DNA from: Patellaria atrata CBS 101060
Taxonomy: Eukaryota > Ascomycota > Dothideomycetes > Patellariales > Patellariaceae
Reading direction: 5' to 3'
DNA length: 64,000 nt
Assembly (NCBI GenBank): GCA_010093705.1
Contig: MU006100.1
Span: 695,024 to 759,023 of the forward strand
This document shows, piece by piece, positions 48,109-59,500 of this stretch. The notes under the pieces are model-generated. The model was not told the origin of the DNA. It saw only the letters and a list, made by a program, of their open reading frames with translations, and ran no database searches. Position 1 is the first letter of the stretch; the number at the start of each line of letters is the position of its first letter. The translations under genes were made by a program, and so were the position numbers.

Positions 48109-49295
48109 ATGTCCTCCACAGGATCCACTCCGACCCCCGAACAGCAACAAAACCACAGCGATGATACGTCAAAGGAAGCAGCTGCGCGCACCAACCTGGA
48201 GAAGAAGCGAGCTCGGGACAGGAAGTCGCAGCGTGCAATGCGTGATAGGACTCGCTGGCAAATTCATACGCTGACTGAGCAGGTGACTGAGCTCACGCAT
48301 GCCTTAAATCTCCAGGCCAGTGAGAAGGCTGAACTCATGACGCAGTTGTTGACGGTGAGTGAGGAAAATGATCACTTGAGGATTCAAAAAGCGGCGTTGC
48401 AGTTAAGATTATTGGCCGCAGGGGAGGGTGATAGTGAAGTAGCGGAGAATGGGGAGAGGATACCTAAAACATACGAGCAGGTTCCCTGGAATACGGGTGC
48501 CTGTTGCATGTCCGATCAAATCTTGCAGAGAATTGTAGACGCGAGGCATGAGTATCTGAAAGGGACGCCTCCAGGAGAATCTGAGCCTTTTCCTGAGAGA
48601 CTAGACTTCAGTAGCTTGTTTGACACCAATCTGAATCCGCATAGGAGTATGTACGAACCTGGACATGTCATAGGAGATATTGTAAGATCATATAAAGAGA
48701 TCGAGACTCTCCCAAAGCAGGTAGCCGTATATTACTGCATGTACATGTTGTTGAAGGTACGTACCTTATAATCTGACCGGCGGAAGCTGTTATGCATTAA
48801 AAACCAATACATTTGACTCCTTTCTACAACCGTGCAGACGGATACTGACGTTACATTATGCAGTGGCTTGTCTTGCGTTCAGAACTCTCATACAAACGTC
48901 TTCCTGTTTGGCTACGACCAGAACCCGCGCAGTTGGAGGTAGGACATTCCGCATGGATAGACCGCCTTCCATGGTGAGTTCTGAATATAGGGAGCAGAAT
49001 TGGTGATCTTTAACGACTCTTTAGGCCTAAAATTAGGACATACGTTATTGAAAATAACATCCCCTTCGATGACTTCGCAGCGGCCTATTCCTCCTCTTTC
49101 AATGTAAAATGGGACTATGACCCCTCACATGTCCTCATATCGGTTCCAGGGCCAACACTAGGAACACCACAAATGATTATTAACCCTATCTATGAGGAGC
49201 ATGTTAGACAGCTCTCGAACTGGACGGTTGGTCCTAACTTTCGACGTCGCTTTCCTGAGATGGCCAGAATCGTCGACGAATACACTCGCGACTAG
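48109..49295 (+). CDS. bZIP transcription factor with DUF3425-like C-terminal domain
   Basis: Three exons: 48109-48756, 48864-48973, 49025-49295, giving 342 aa. The basic region is KKRARDRKSQRAMRDRTRW at about 32-50; the invariant Asn of the classical N-x7-R signature is Asp here, as I recall for this fungal subclass. Leucine-zipper heptads follow (about 53-100: LTEQVTELTHALNLQASEKAE and onward). The C-terminal region (about 190-340) has the DUF3425 pattern, with WLVLRSELSYKRLPVWLRP, AWIDRLPWPKIR, FDDFAAAYSSSFNVKWDYDP and the terminal INPIYEEHVRQLSNWTVGPNF. It is the only regulator in the cluster, so a pathway-specific activator role is likely. After the stop the same frame stays open for 48 codons (see findings). 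Confidence 0.92.
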
Positions 49296-50675
49296 CACTT
49301 ATTGTCAGATGCGAACTGGAATGAATGGGAACACCCAACTTCCGCCTTTCTCAATCAATCATACACCATGCTTCTGGTCTGCATCTTAGGAGCGGTCTCG
49401 ACTCTATTATTTATATTACTCAGGTTGTACAGTACAAGTTGACCCATCGATATGAATGCGTAGACTTTCGAAAACCCCCAGGTTATCCGGAACAAGCAGC
49501 TGGTATAGGATAAGCAGAGGTAGGGTGTAAAAGGGGACGGATTATGCAAAACTATGTTCTGAACGGGTTGACTCGCAGATGTACATCAGCTTCGATTTTA
49601 CAACAGAAGGAGCTCTTGGGTATGTCGAACTCTATGAGCAGACACTGAATATTTAACAAGCGTTCGGGGGCCCAGAGAATGTCAACCGCGAAAAAGGTGA
49701 TAGTCTATAAGGTGGATGTTTCATGAGCTGGATCCTCACTTGCTGGTAGTATTAAATGGTCTAACATGGGGTCGGAAGAACGAATAGATTTGTACGTCGT
49801 ATTCAACGTCGCAGAGTCCGGAATTTTCCAGGAGCCTTTCATGTACGTCGACTTTAACCAACGATCCCGTACAAACGCGAGATCGGATTTCCATACAAAT
49901 GTACCTATTAGAATTGGGTACAGCTATACCAAGTGGGATGGCTGCAACAATAGATACGTATAGGGTGACAAGCCCGGCACATAACTCGGCTTATCCATAT
50001 CATTCGACCGCTCCATACATGTACGAAAACGCTTCTACAGTACCCGATTACAACACAGGAGTTCCCCTTGGGTATGGCTGCGCTGAGTTCACAGTGCCGG
50101 ACATATTTGATCCTGTATGTAATGAATAGGTTTTAAGGTAGGAGGAGCTTGTGATACCGCACTACGATAGAGACGTTTGGATGCATACGAGATGGCTTAC
50201 AAACCTTAACAAATTCCGGGTTGTTGTTTGCAAATCAGTTAAACAGTGAAGATCATTCCTGGGACTTATATTCATCGCAACCGGATTTGGCTTTGAATCA
50301 TGATCATCATAAAACAGTAAAAAATGACTAATTCAGGGTTCATCTTGGTTGGATAATTTAACTCTCTTTCACATGATCTAGATAATGTTTGACGATCTTT
50401 CGCAGTTATCTTCACAGCCTTCGGCGCGCGGAGTATGCGTGACCAACCTTTTCGTCACAGTACTCAAACCTCATGTGCACTCATTTAATCAAGATGTCTC
50501 TCTTGTTCTTCACTAAGATTTACTTTCTATGACTAGGTATTTAGCTCCGCAAGGCAGCTTTCGCTATAATTTCTCTGCACAAAACTTCTCCTCACTTTCT
50601 TTAACAAGCCCTCCACAACCTCAGAAATTCTAGCGGTCGCTTAAGCTTAAGCAAACACACGCCCATATTCTCTGA
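49296..50675. other. intergenic stretch after the cluster
   Basis: 1.4 kb without a confident gene. The first 147 bases continue the bZIP frame past its stop and encode a hydrophobic stretch. Frames at 49766-49963 and 49899-50129 have some coding-like composition but no recognisable domain and no joinable exons that I could find. It marks the right boundary of the cluster. Confidence 0.45.
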
Positions 50676-53062
50676 ATGCCACGCAGGAAATCAGGTCAAG
50701 AGGTCATTATTATCAGCAGTGATGAAGAGGATGAGATCACGATTACACGCCCGACACAAGGTGATAGACAAGATTCAGGAGAGACTATTGAAGCCTCTGC
50801 TGGTGTTCAGCCAACGCAGAAGGTTACTAAGCGGAGGAAGCAAAACCCATCGACTACCACAATGCACACTATGATGAACGATAGGCTGCCTCACGCCATG
50901 GGAGGAACAGCTACATACGGTGCGCCTACTTCTCGTCACCCTCATGGTCAACGTGTACAACTGCAAGCAATCAATTCAACTTCGTTCTTGGCGGACGGAA
51001 CTTTTGTTCCTTTGGCGCCATATCGCCTTGGAAATGTTTCCAATCAACCAGGCGTTGCACGTCGCCAGGAAGCTGTGTGGGTCGCTCTCCCGTCCATCCC
51101 TGAGTTTGAATCTTCGAAGGAAGCTGAGGAGCCATCGACTGTCGAAGCGAAATCTCAAGATGCTAATATGCCACGTGAGTAAGTAACCTACAGGCTCATC
51201 GCATTTCTAACATGTTGCAGACTTCGAATGGGTTCTGATGAAGCTTTCAAGCAACGCGAAGGCTCATCTCGACACACTATGTAAAGATCTACACGCTAAG
51301 GTCCTTATAGTGGACAACAAAGTGATCAAACAGCCACCCGTCATTCCACAAACCAACACGAATTTTCACGCCATGCATTGTTATAACAACAAACAAGTTC
51401 CGAGTGGGGCTGGTCGATCAGGAAGGCCATTAAAACTCCCCTATCGTACATCAGACCGTATTGATTGGACAATCATTGATAGAGGCACCTATGGTATCCA
51501 ATTTTCGCACTGTAGCTGGAAGTACTACAAGAAACAGCCCAGTGAGGGGAATACACCTTGCTATTGGTGTAGGGAGCGCGGATATCTGTGCATAACTATA
51601 CGAGTGTACTTCGATCCCCCGGAGGAAATGATCAAAAACCCATGCACCAACCTCAATGAAGCGTTGATCGTCACATGGGCCGTATATTGGGCATTTCGGT
51701 ACGATGCTGATAAAGCAGGATTCATTCTCAATTCGGAATCGGAAAGTGAGGATGACGAGCTGGAAGTTTCTGTTCAAGGAAAACCGCCACCAACGATGTC
51801 AGCGAGTGGAAGGGTGCGACCTCGTAGATACAAGCTTATCGAGCGACTGAAAACTGCTCCTCCTCCACATACCTATCTACCTGCGTGTGATATGAGTGCT
51901 TGGGAAGTTTTAGCCGTAGGTTTCAGCGCAAGTCCCATGAGGTTACCTCAATTACTGATCCCGAAGACAGTTCTTTCCCCATGCTATCCGAATCCCTCAA
52001 TGCGCCCTCCGTCTAATCAACAACGGTTGGAGCAGAGCTGATATTACTTGGTTCCAGGTCAGTACCCCAATCGAGATTTATCCCAAATGCTGACTCAGGC
52101 TATAGCTCTGGGCGCGAAATGAGTGTGAAGGGTTTTCTGTAATGGATGCTGATGCGATGATCAGTGCACATGCAAGCGCCGTAGGTCATAATATAAACAG
52201 CGCATTAGCTAAAGCAGCAGGAGTGGATAAACTCACAACCAGGGCGCATCGCAGGGTTCCCGATAACAACCTCAATGTCGAATCCTGGAACAGATACACT
52301 GACACCGTAAGACGTGGTCAGACTATGATGCTTCTTAGGGATCTGCGTAAGGGGGTAGTAAATCGACCGAGTAGCATCTATGTGAGGGAACTTTCAATAT
52401 GTTGTATGTTCGCGGAAGACTGGCCAGATCTTTACCTCACGACTGAGCATGTTCCAGAACTCTTCGCTAGTCTCCGTGTCAACCTGGTGCCAGTTCCCAA
52501 TGGCAAGAATCTGGACGCAGAATGCCTACACTTATGGCGCAAAGATGGACTAGTATCTGATGTTCTTAATAGTCCCGATACTCCTCAACCGAGAGTAATG
52601 TCAAACCCATCGGATGGCGCCATTGTACCTGTGGAATTCCCGCTGAAAAACAGTTCAGGAGAGGAATTGGAACTAGACGATATACCTCCTGACTGGTTCC
52701 TGGTATGGTGGCCGCTCCACACTGCTATTCGACTTCATGGTCTTGCAAGATATTTTCATACGATATTCCTAGACAGCTTAGAAGAGAAAGACATGCTCGA
52801 GTATAAAGAGACAGGGGTAGGGGAAGCAAAGTTGGACTTACGCATGCACGGAGAAAATGGCGAGGCTGGTCGACTCTCGGGTAGACTTTCCCCGTCACAT
52901 CTCAACGACCAAGACTGCGATGTGGCAGGTCCTAGTAATGATCTCGTTGCGCAACAAGTACCAGAAGAACATACGGTCCACTCTGGAGGACGACCTGGAA
53001 AGACTGAGACAGATTTGGACGTCAATCGGGTAGATGGATGTTCAAAAGGAGCGAACAAATGA
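50676..53062 (+). CDS. unrecognised 745-aa protein with SUMO-interaction-like motif
   Basis: Four exons inferred: 50676-51174, 51221-51915, 51971-52057, 52106-53062; introns are 46, 55 and 48 nt, two with CTGA-type branch points. The 55-nt intron was needed to restore frame and has a GTAGGT donor. The N-terminus carries GQEVIIISSDEEDE at residues 7-20, a hydrophobic core followed by acidic residues, which is the classical SUMO-interacting motif. Residues 25-160 are low-complexity. Residues about 170-330 form a globular region with a Cys cluster CYWCRERGYLC at about 280-290 and FSHCSW upstream, possibly metal-binding. The joined region reads AWEVLAFFPHAIRIPQCALR then ADITWFQLWARNECEGF. A second region (about 520-660) includes DWFLVWWPLHTAIRLHGLA. 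I know no family; a nuclear SUMO-linked role is inference. Confidence 0.65.
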
Positions 53063-53849
53063 TGGGGGATGACCGTCATATATATCGCAGCAGCTCGAGA
53101 ATAGGTCTAATTCCTTCACATCTTATCGCAGACCTAAGCCAGATATGACTGGACCACGTAAAATATTCCCTATCGTCCAGAAACTGCTTTGAGATGACAA
53201 CCCTAACATCATTACCCCCTCCTTATTTCAGCGGGATTCTGGCTAGGCTATGTATATTTGATATAGGTCCTGAAACCCTTCACTCGTCCAGTAAGCTTCA
53301 GTTCATTTCACAATCACCTTTCCATCTTCTCATATCTCCGCCGACTTTGGCAGGGCGTACTGGTTCCTTGAACTTTCGTACTAGAAATCGCTACACAACT
53401 GATATCTAGGGGAATGTTTTGGGAGTCTAGGCGAGGAAAGCTCATGGTAGTTAATCTTCAATAGTTAATGTAATGGTAGCATGAAATCAGTAGCTGCATA
53501 TAACGGGAGTCTTTCCCCTGAACGTCTTCTCCTCAGTGAAATTATATCGTTACGGATGAGGCGAGGTTGAGATACCGCTTGCACGGTTGGGCCCGATGAT
53601 AAGATAAGATCAACGTAAACTCCAATCAAGGCAAGTGGAAATGCATCCACGAGTACACCTATGTTAAACTCTTTCTAGGATTTCACCGAACGAAAATATC
53701 TTATTACTAAAAAGTAGGGGGAGAACTCAAAAGTACTCGAATTATACTTGTCGTTTTGTACTACTGTAGTTCTACTTTCTATATGCCAGGTGATTACCCG
53801 CAAAAACTCAGCTCATCATTAGACATGCATCAATGTTAACCATTTTATT
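53063..53849. other. convergent spacer
   Basis: 787 bp between the convergent 745-aa gene and the GH5 gene. No gene seen. Confidence 0.45.
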
Positions 53850-55532
53850 TCAGTCATTGTTCAAAGCTTCATTCCGCAACTCCTCCGGTCGATACTGTGG
53901 CCTTACAAACTCTTTACCGATCTCTCCAACATCCGCATGCGCCTCCAAAGCTTCATTGAGCCCCTGTCTCTGCACGCACTGATCAAACCGGAAACTCTTT
54001 GCACATTCTTCCAATTCTTCGAACGACATATCTCGGAAGAGTTCCGCAAACTCGGCTTGTACACAAGTGCTGACCCATATTTGGTTTATAATGCGTGTTA
54101 TCTGTCGTTCGGTTGCCCATGGAGTTGGATACTGCAGTTTGGATGTCGGAGCTACACTATCGATCCAATCGACTAGGGGATTGATAACATCTTCCACTTG
54201 TTTAGATGGATATCGGCCCCAAGCATCTAGCTGGAGCTCTCGTTTGCGCTTCAGGAAAGGTTGAATTGTCTTCATCCACTTGCTGTTGGGATCGACATGA
54301 ATCATTCCCTGGACTCCGATGTCCTGAATTTTGGTTAATCTCGTGGTATGCTGATAACAAGAAACAGCCCTGCTTACCTTGTACAGCCAGATACTCCAGT
54401 GTATCTTATATTTGTCGTAAGTGGTCAATTGCTGTTCTAGTAACTTGTATCTCGCCGCGTTCACCTCCTCGTGATCCGAATCCAGCTCTGGGTTCGCGTA
54501 CACGGGCCCAAATTCACCGTTCCAGATAGGAGTTTTGGTCTTATACATAAATTCTGCTTTTCGAAGGAACTGTCTCTCGATCTTTTTCTTTTGCTCGTCT
54601 GTTCCTTCATACCTTTCACCTTTCGGGAAACCCATCATCTGCATATCAGTCAGTCATGAACCTCCATTACTTTAGGTCACCAGACCAACCGAGTAGTCGT
54701 GCAATGCGTAAACGCAATTTGGCAAAGCTTTGTCAAAGAATTTCCACTCCATTGCGAAAGTGTTGCCATCTAACCACAGAATATGATTAGAATCAATCTT
54801 TCGGATGGCAGTTTCTATCCTCTCATAAAATGCAGGTAAGCGCCAGTGCTCCGGATCGCAAGGCTCATTGAGCGGATTATATCCCGCAATCCACGGATTG
54901 TGCTTGTATCGTCGAGCAATCTGTTCCCAGAGCCACACCGTTCTGTCCTGGTGATCCTTGAAGTCCCAGAACGCCGCGTAGTTGGTGGTGTTGTCGGAAT
55001 GCCAGTCAGGGTTTTGACCCCCTGGCGCGGTGTGCATATCCAAGATGGTATATATACCTTCTTTCGCGCACTCCATGGCCTTAGCATCTCATAACAATGA
55101 AAGTCCGGAAGCACATACAAGATCAATTACTCTGTCTAAATGTTTGAATCCTTGCTCTTTCAGGACCCTAGGGTTCATATCGTCTTCCAAATGGCGATAG
55201 TTAAAAGGTATCCTCAAGCAGTTGAGTCCCTTGCTCTTGTAGAATTTGGCGTCTTCTTCCATGAAAAAGTACTCTAACCACTTATCAAAAAAGAATTCAT
55301 ACTTTTCCTCTCCCAGGACCTTCTTCATTGCCCTGCGATGTTGAGACTCGTGGCCAGGATAACCGGTAATGAAATTTTCCATACTGTATCAATAGGTTTA
55401 GTACACTGTTATCTTTACGGAAGGGGGTCGGTACTTCATCCAACCTCCCAACCCAGCTCCTCGCAGAATGATAGGTTTACCATCATTTCCCACCACGTTT
55501 TCCCCTTCTACTCGTAGTATACCGGTTGACAT
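53850..55532 (-). CDS. glycoside hydrolase family 5 protein, intracellular
   Basis: Five exons: 55532-55435, 55383-55119, 55070-54690, 54638-54378, 54323-53850, giving 492 aa. The start MSTGILRVEGENVVG leads directly into ILRGAGLGGWMNMENFITGY, typical of fungal GH5 enzymes without a signal peptide. TIM-barrel landmarks: NCLRIPFNYRHLE, ILDMHTAPGGQN, acid/base Glu about 190 in YNPLNEP, substrate-site HDYSMMGFP, and nucleophile Glu about 290 in WNGEFGPVYANPE, then IHWSIWLYK. All catalytic residues are present. The C-terminal 150 residues are helical and charged. Lack of secretion suggests cytosolic action on a beta-glucoside or glucan-derived substrate, which is inference. Intron 4 is a stop-free multiple of three (54 nt). 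The intron-2 acceptor was chosen to give DLCAKEGIYTILDMH; an acceptor 9 nt earlier would add three residues. Confidence 0.92.
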
Positions 55533-56538
55533 ATCGAATGGGCTATTTGTAAATGTGAATTTGAAGCAGATTTGAAAATTAAATTGGATTTATATCGTTT
55601 GGGAAAGATTTATAGATGACTTCATAATTCTTTAATGGAGAACTTCATAGAGGGGTTCTCGTGTAATAATTCCTCTGCTCCCCTGACCATTTGCCGAGTC
55701 ACCGTACAATGCAGCGTCACATTTAGGCTAAATCAAAGGAAGAGCTAGTGACTGGCTGATACGGGCTAATCCAAGTCCCATCTATCATTCGTTTCTATAT
55801 CTCATGCGCAACTAAAAGAAAACAACAGTTCAAAAGATCAGAATATGTAAAATTAGAGTTTACTGCGGAATTTAATGTCGGGGACACTGAAAGAACAACA
55901 TTACGAATACGGTTGGTTCATTGCTGGGCGAATATAGAACTAGCGATATGACATGTAATCTAGAGCTCCTATGTAGTAAGTTGTGCTGCGTATGAAGCTT
56001 CGTTATAGATATTGGTGTCACCTCAGAAGAATAAGATAACATTATACGATACCATCAGACCTGCCAGGCGCCGACCGTTCCAAACAACCCCAAAACAACG
56101 ATCCCCTACGACATATCGAACATCTTCAAAGCGATATTTCCCTCATCATGCTCAGATATGGACCACATCGACGTTAAATACTTCCACTCCAGACCAAAAT
56201 CATCATAATTAATTCTTCCATTCACCCTGACCTCCAATATATATTGTGTTAACAAACTCAAAATCACTTCTCTATTACTTTTTCGTTTTCTTGTCTTTAG
56301 TAGCCAATTGATACTTAATTGTGGTTGCTCATGGTACTGAATTGGTTTCCTCTCGAGCTGGAGGTCTGGAATAAACGAGGCTTTATTCACCCAGTCCTTC
56401 CACCTCGTAGTCGACATTAGAAGTGAGTTTATACCAGTTGTTCTCACATTTTTTGCAATGAATTATAATCAAATAGTATTACTTCCCTACCTACGATCAG
56501 TATATTCTATGAATATGTGTATATAAACACGAGATTGC
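55533..56538. other. intergenic region with one doubtful frame
   Basis: About 1 kb. A 113-codon minus-strand frame (56106-56447) has coding-like composition (RVNGRINYDDFGLEWKYL) but no recognised domain. It could be a relic 3' of the STAND gene or chance. Confidence 0.35.
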
Positions 56539-59500
56539 TCAAAGGCCCCACTCTAGCTTGATTGTCTTCAGATATTCCTCAAGGCTGACGATATTATCGT
56601 CGACGAGCACCTCACCTCTATTTATCTTCTTCTTAATCCGTGGGATATACAACATATCATGAGCTCTGTTGCAAACGTTATACGGTATTGAGCTAGATCT
56701 TAGTAGGTCAAGACAGTTAGGGCAGAAACTAGTATCGTAGCAGACTCGGCAGACATAGGAGTCGTCAGCAACGAGAAACTGCCGGCGGCAGGGTCCGTCA
56801 CAGGTATAGGCGGCATAGCTATCATCATCATCTTTCGCGACACCTGCTTCGTCTTCTAGAAACTCCTGTGTCCTGTCATCTTTCCTCTCGTCGGAAGGGG
56901 ACTTTCGCTCCTCAGACTCTATGGTGAGAGGATGCTCAATCTCAGTGTCTTCTTCTTCATCGCTATTAAGTGCATCCCAGAGGAACGGTCGTTGACAGTG
57001 AAATGCTGCAATTGCTTTCGTATCGTCACCCGCCGCCATAAGCACTTGGGATAGTTGGTAGAAGCCTGAGTCGTCGTTATTCAGATCATCATCTGACAGG
57101 ATTTGGATTGATTCCTTGATATGCGGCTTGAAGCATTCCATAGCTTCAGGAATCCGATTCGCCCTGAAATACCACAAACCTAACACGACAGACGGGCCTG
57201 AGACGCTTATGAGGGATGGAAAAGTATCTATCGCCTTAGCCTTGTACTTTGCCAGTTGTTCCAGTTTTTCTACGTTCTCTTGACATTCCGATGAACCAAG
57301 TTTTGATTCGCAGGCCTTGGTATAATAAAGAAGAGCCAGCTGTAATGCAGCTTGTGATCGTAGCCAAGCCATCTCGGTTTCCGCGTTTGTAGTCAAAGGT
57401 ACGGTGTTATAGACTTTTCTCCATATACGCACTGCCTTAGCTTCTTCGAAGGCATACATATGGAATAATTGAGCAGCACAAAGTTCCAAGGCTACCTCGG
57501 TTGTTGACAACAAGTTCTTTCTTGCGGCTGCAACAGCAATAAAGTAAGCGTGAATCAAGTATGCCACGCTCGCTGTTCGTCCAGCAGCATCGCCGACCAC
57601 AGGTGCAAAATCAGAGTTATGAAACTTTCTAAACCATAAAAGCCCCGTCAGACGGCTATAGTCTTCACCTGGGATCTGATATTCCAAACTTTTCAAAAAG
57701 TCCATTATTTCTTCATACTTCTTCGCCTTGAAAAGAGTTCGCACTGCAAGGTCTGCCATATCGTATATGTCTCCGTCATTTCCGAATGAAACTTTCGCAT
57801 AGTGAAGACAGTTTTCCTCATCACCTATTTGCTTGTACTGTTCAGCAAGGGCTTGCTGTACAGTTGCAAGACGCTTAACGGTTTGAGAAGTATCATTGCC
57901 AATCGCTTTCTGATCTTGGATGACTTGTTCGAGAATAGCCTCACTCTTGAGCTGTGCTTGGAGAGCTTTATCATAAGAACCTTGAGCTGCGTACATGCTG
58001 CCGATACCAGAGAGAATGAGTGAATCTGAAGGGTCCAATTTGAGGGCCTGTTCGAAGTGTTCTTTAGCAGAATCATAGAATTTGTAATCGCTGAGAACGA
58101 TCGCTAGCCGTCTATTCCAAGTAGCATCTTCCTCAAAATTGAATGATTTTGCGGTGTTTACGACGACTTCTACTGATATTTGTTGCGCCACAGATTTCGA
58201 CCCGAGGGAATTGATTTTATGAATGATCTGGAAGCAAATTTCTGGTACCCAGTTCTTTTTCTTAAGCCATTGCATTGCTAAAACGCCCGCTGCATAAGAA
58301 AATATTGACGTAGGGTTATTATGGCAACTATTTACCCAGTCCAGATCCTCGGCAGTGAGAGAGCTCAATACGTCACCATCCTTCAGCCAGCTTAATATAA
58401 GGTCAATAGTGCTCTGTTGATAGAAAGAAGTACTTCGTGAGGCAATGAACCGCTCCGCGTCTGCGCCAGAAGTCAGTATCCTGACGAGGTAAGTGCCTAT
58501 CAATGCCTTGTCTTCCATCCCAACATTCTCCGGTTTCATATATTCCAGTATAGATATCAGGTGGTCTTCTGCAAAGTCCTTTAGAGAGGAGTATTTTGCG
58601 CTATCATTACAGAATACGTCAAAGCAGATCTTTAGTGCATCTACGCGAGCTTCATGTATGTTAACTCCGATCTCTGGACAGTTAGCACCATCTGCTGATA
58701 TCTTCCCTTGATCTGGATCTCTGAAAAACTCGCCAATAGAAGCATGACAAAATGTCACCTCCGTTGTAGATTTGTTCGAGTCAAAATCGGTCTCCGTATC
58801 TAGATCGTCCATTCCTCCATCATGTTCATCGTGGTCGGTCTCATTTCCGTCATCATGGTCCCTTGAGGCTTGATTCTGAAGGTCCCCGGTGGAGAGACCA
58901 TCTTCTCGCGTCACCGTAAAGAAAGACGCATACTGCTTCCTTAAGTTTCCTTCTAGGTATATCATTCCATCTCCAGTTTGAGAGCGAACTTTCAAGATAG
59001 CGTCAAGTTCGATTAATTTGAGAGGTCGTGAAGCGCAAGCCACGTAGGCCAGAAGCGTATTGAGGTCATCAGGCTCCTCGTCATTCAGCGATTCAGAAAA
59101 TCCTTTAAGAACATGCCTAAGCATATTTGTTAGGTCCCTCGGAGCTCGGTTGAGCTTTTCACGTATTGTAGATTCTCTTGTGGCCCGGTTTAGTTCCCTC
59201 AACATCAAGTCCACCCATAAGAACATGCCATTGGCTCCATCGGTGAGTTTTGAGACAATTTCTTCCTGTAGAGTTTTGGACGTTCGTCTGAGTACCCTCG
59301 ACTTGCGTATACTGATTTGGATATATGAGACTATATCTTCCGAGTTTTTGGCAGATGTGATCTCTATAGTCGGCACACTTTGTTCCAGGCCGTCCTCAAT
59401 GTCACCAAGGACTTGTGGGCGTCCTACCATTGCTAATTTAATTCTGGACGCATTTTGTTCTACCATAGGTCAGGAGTAAGCAGACAAGAGTTAGAGGCTA

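Noticed and set aside
49520-49963. Peptides reminiscent of a polysaccharide-lyase-like beta protein
   Set aside because: The resemblance is vague, frames cannot be joined by good introns, and no catalytic motif was found.
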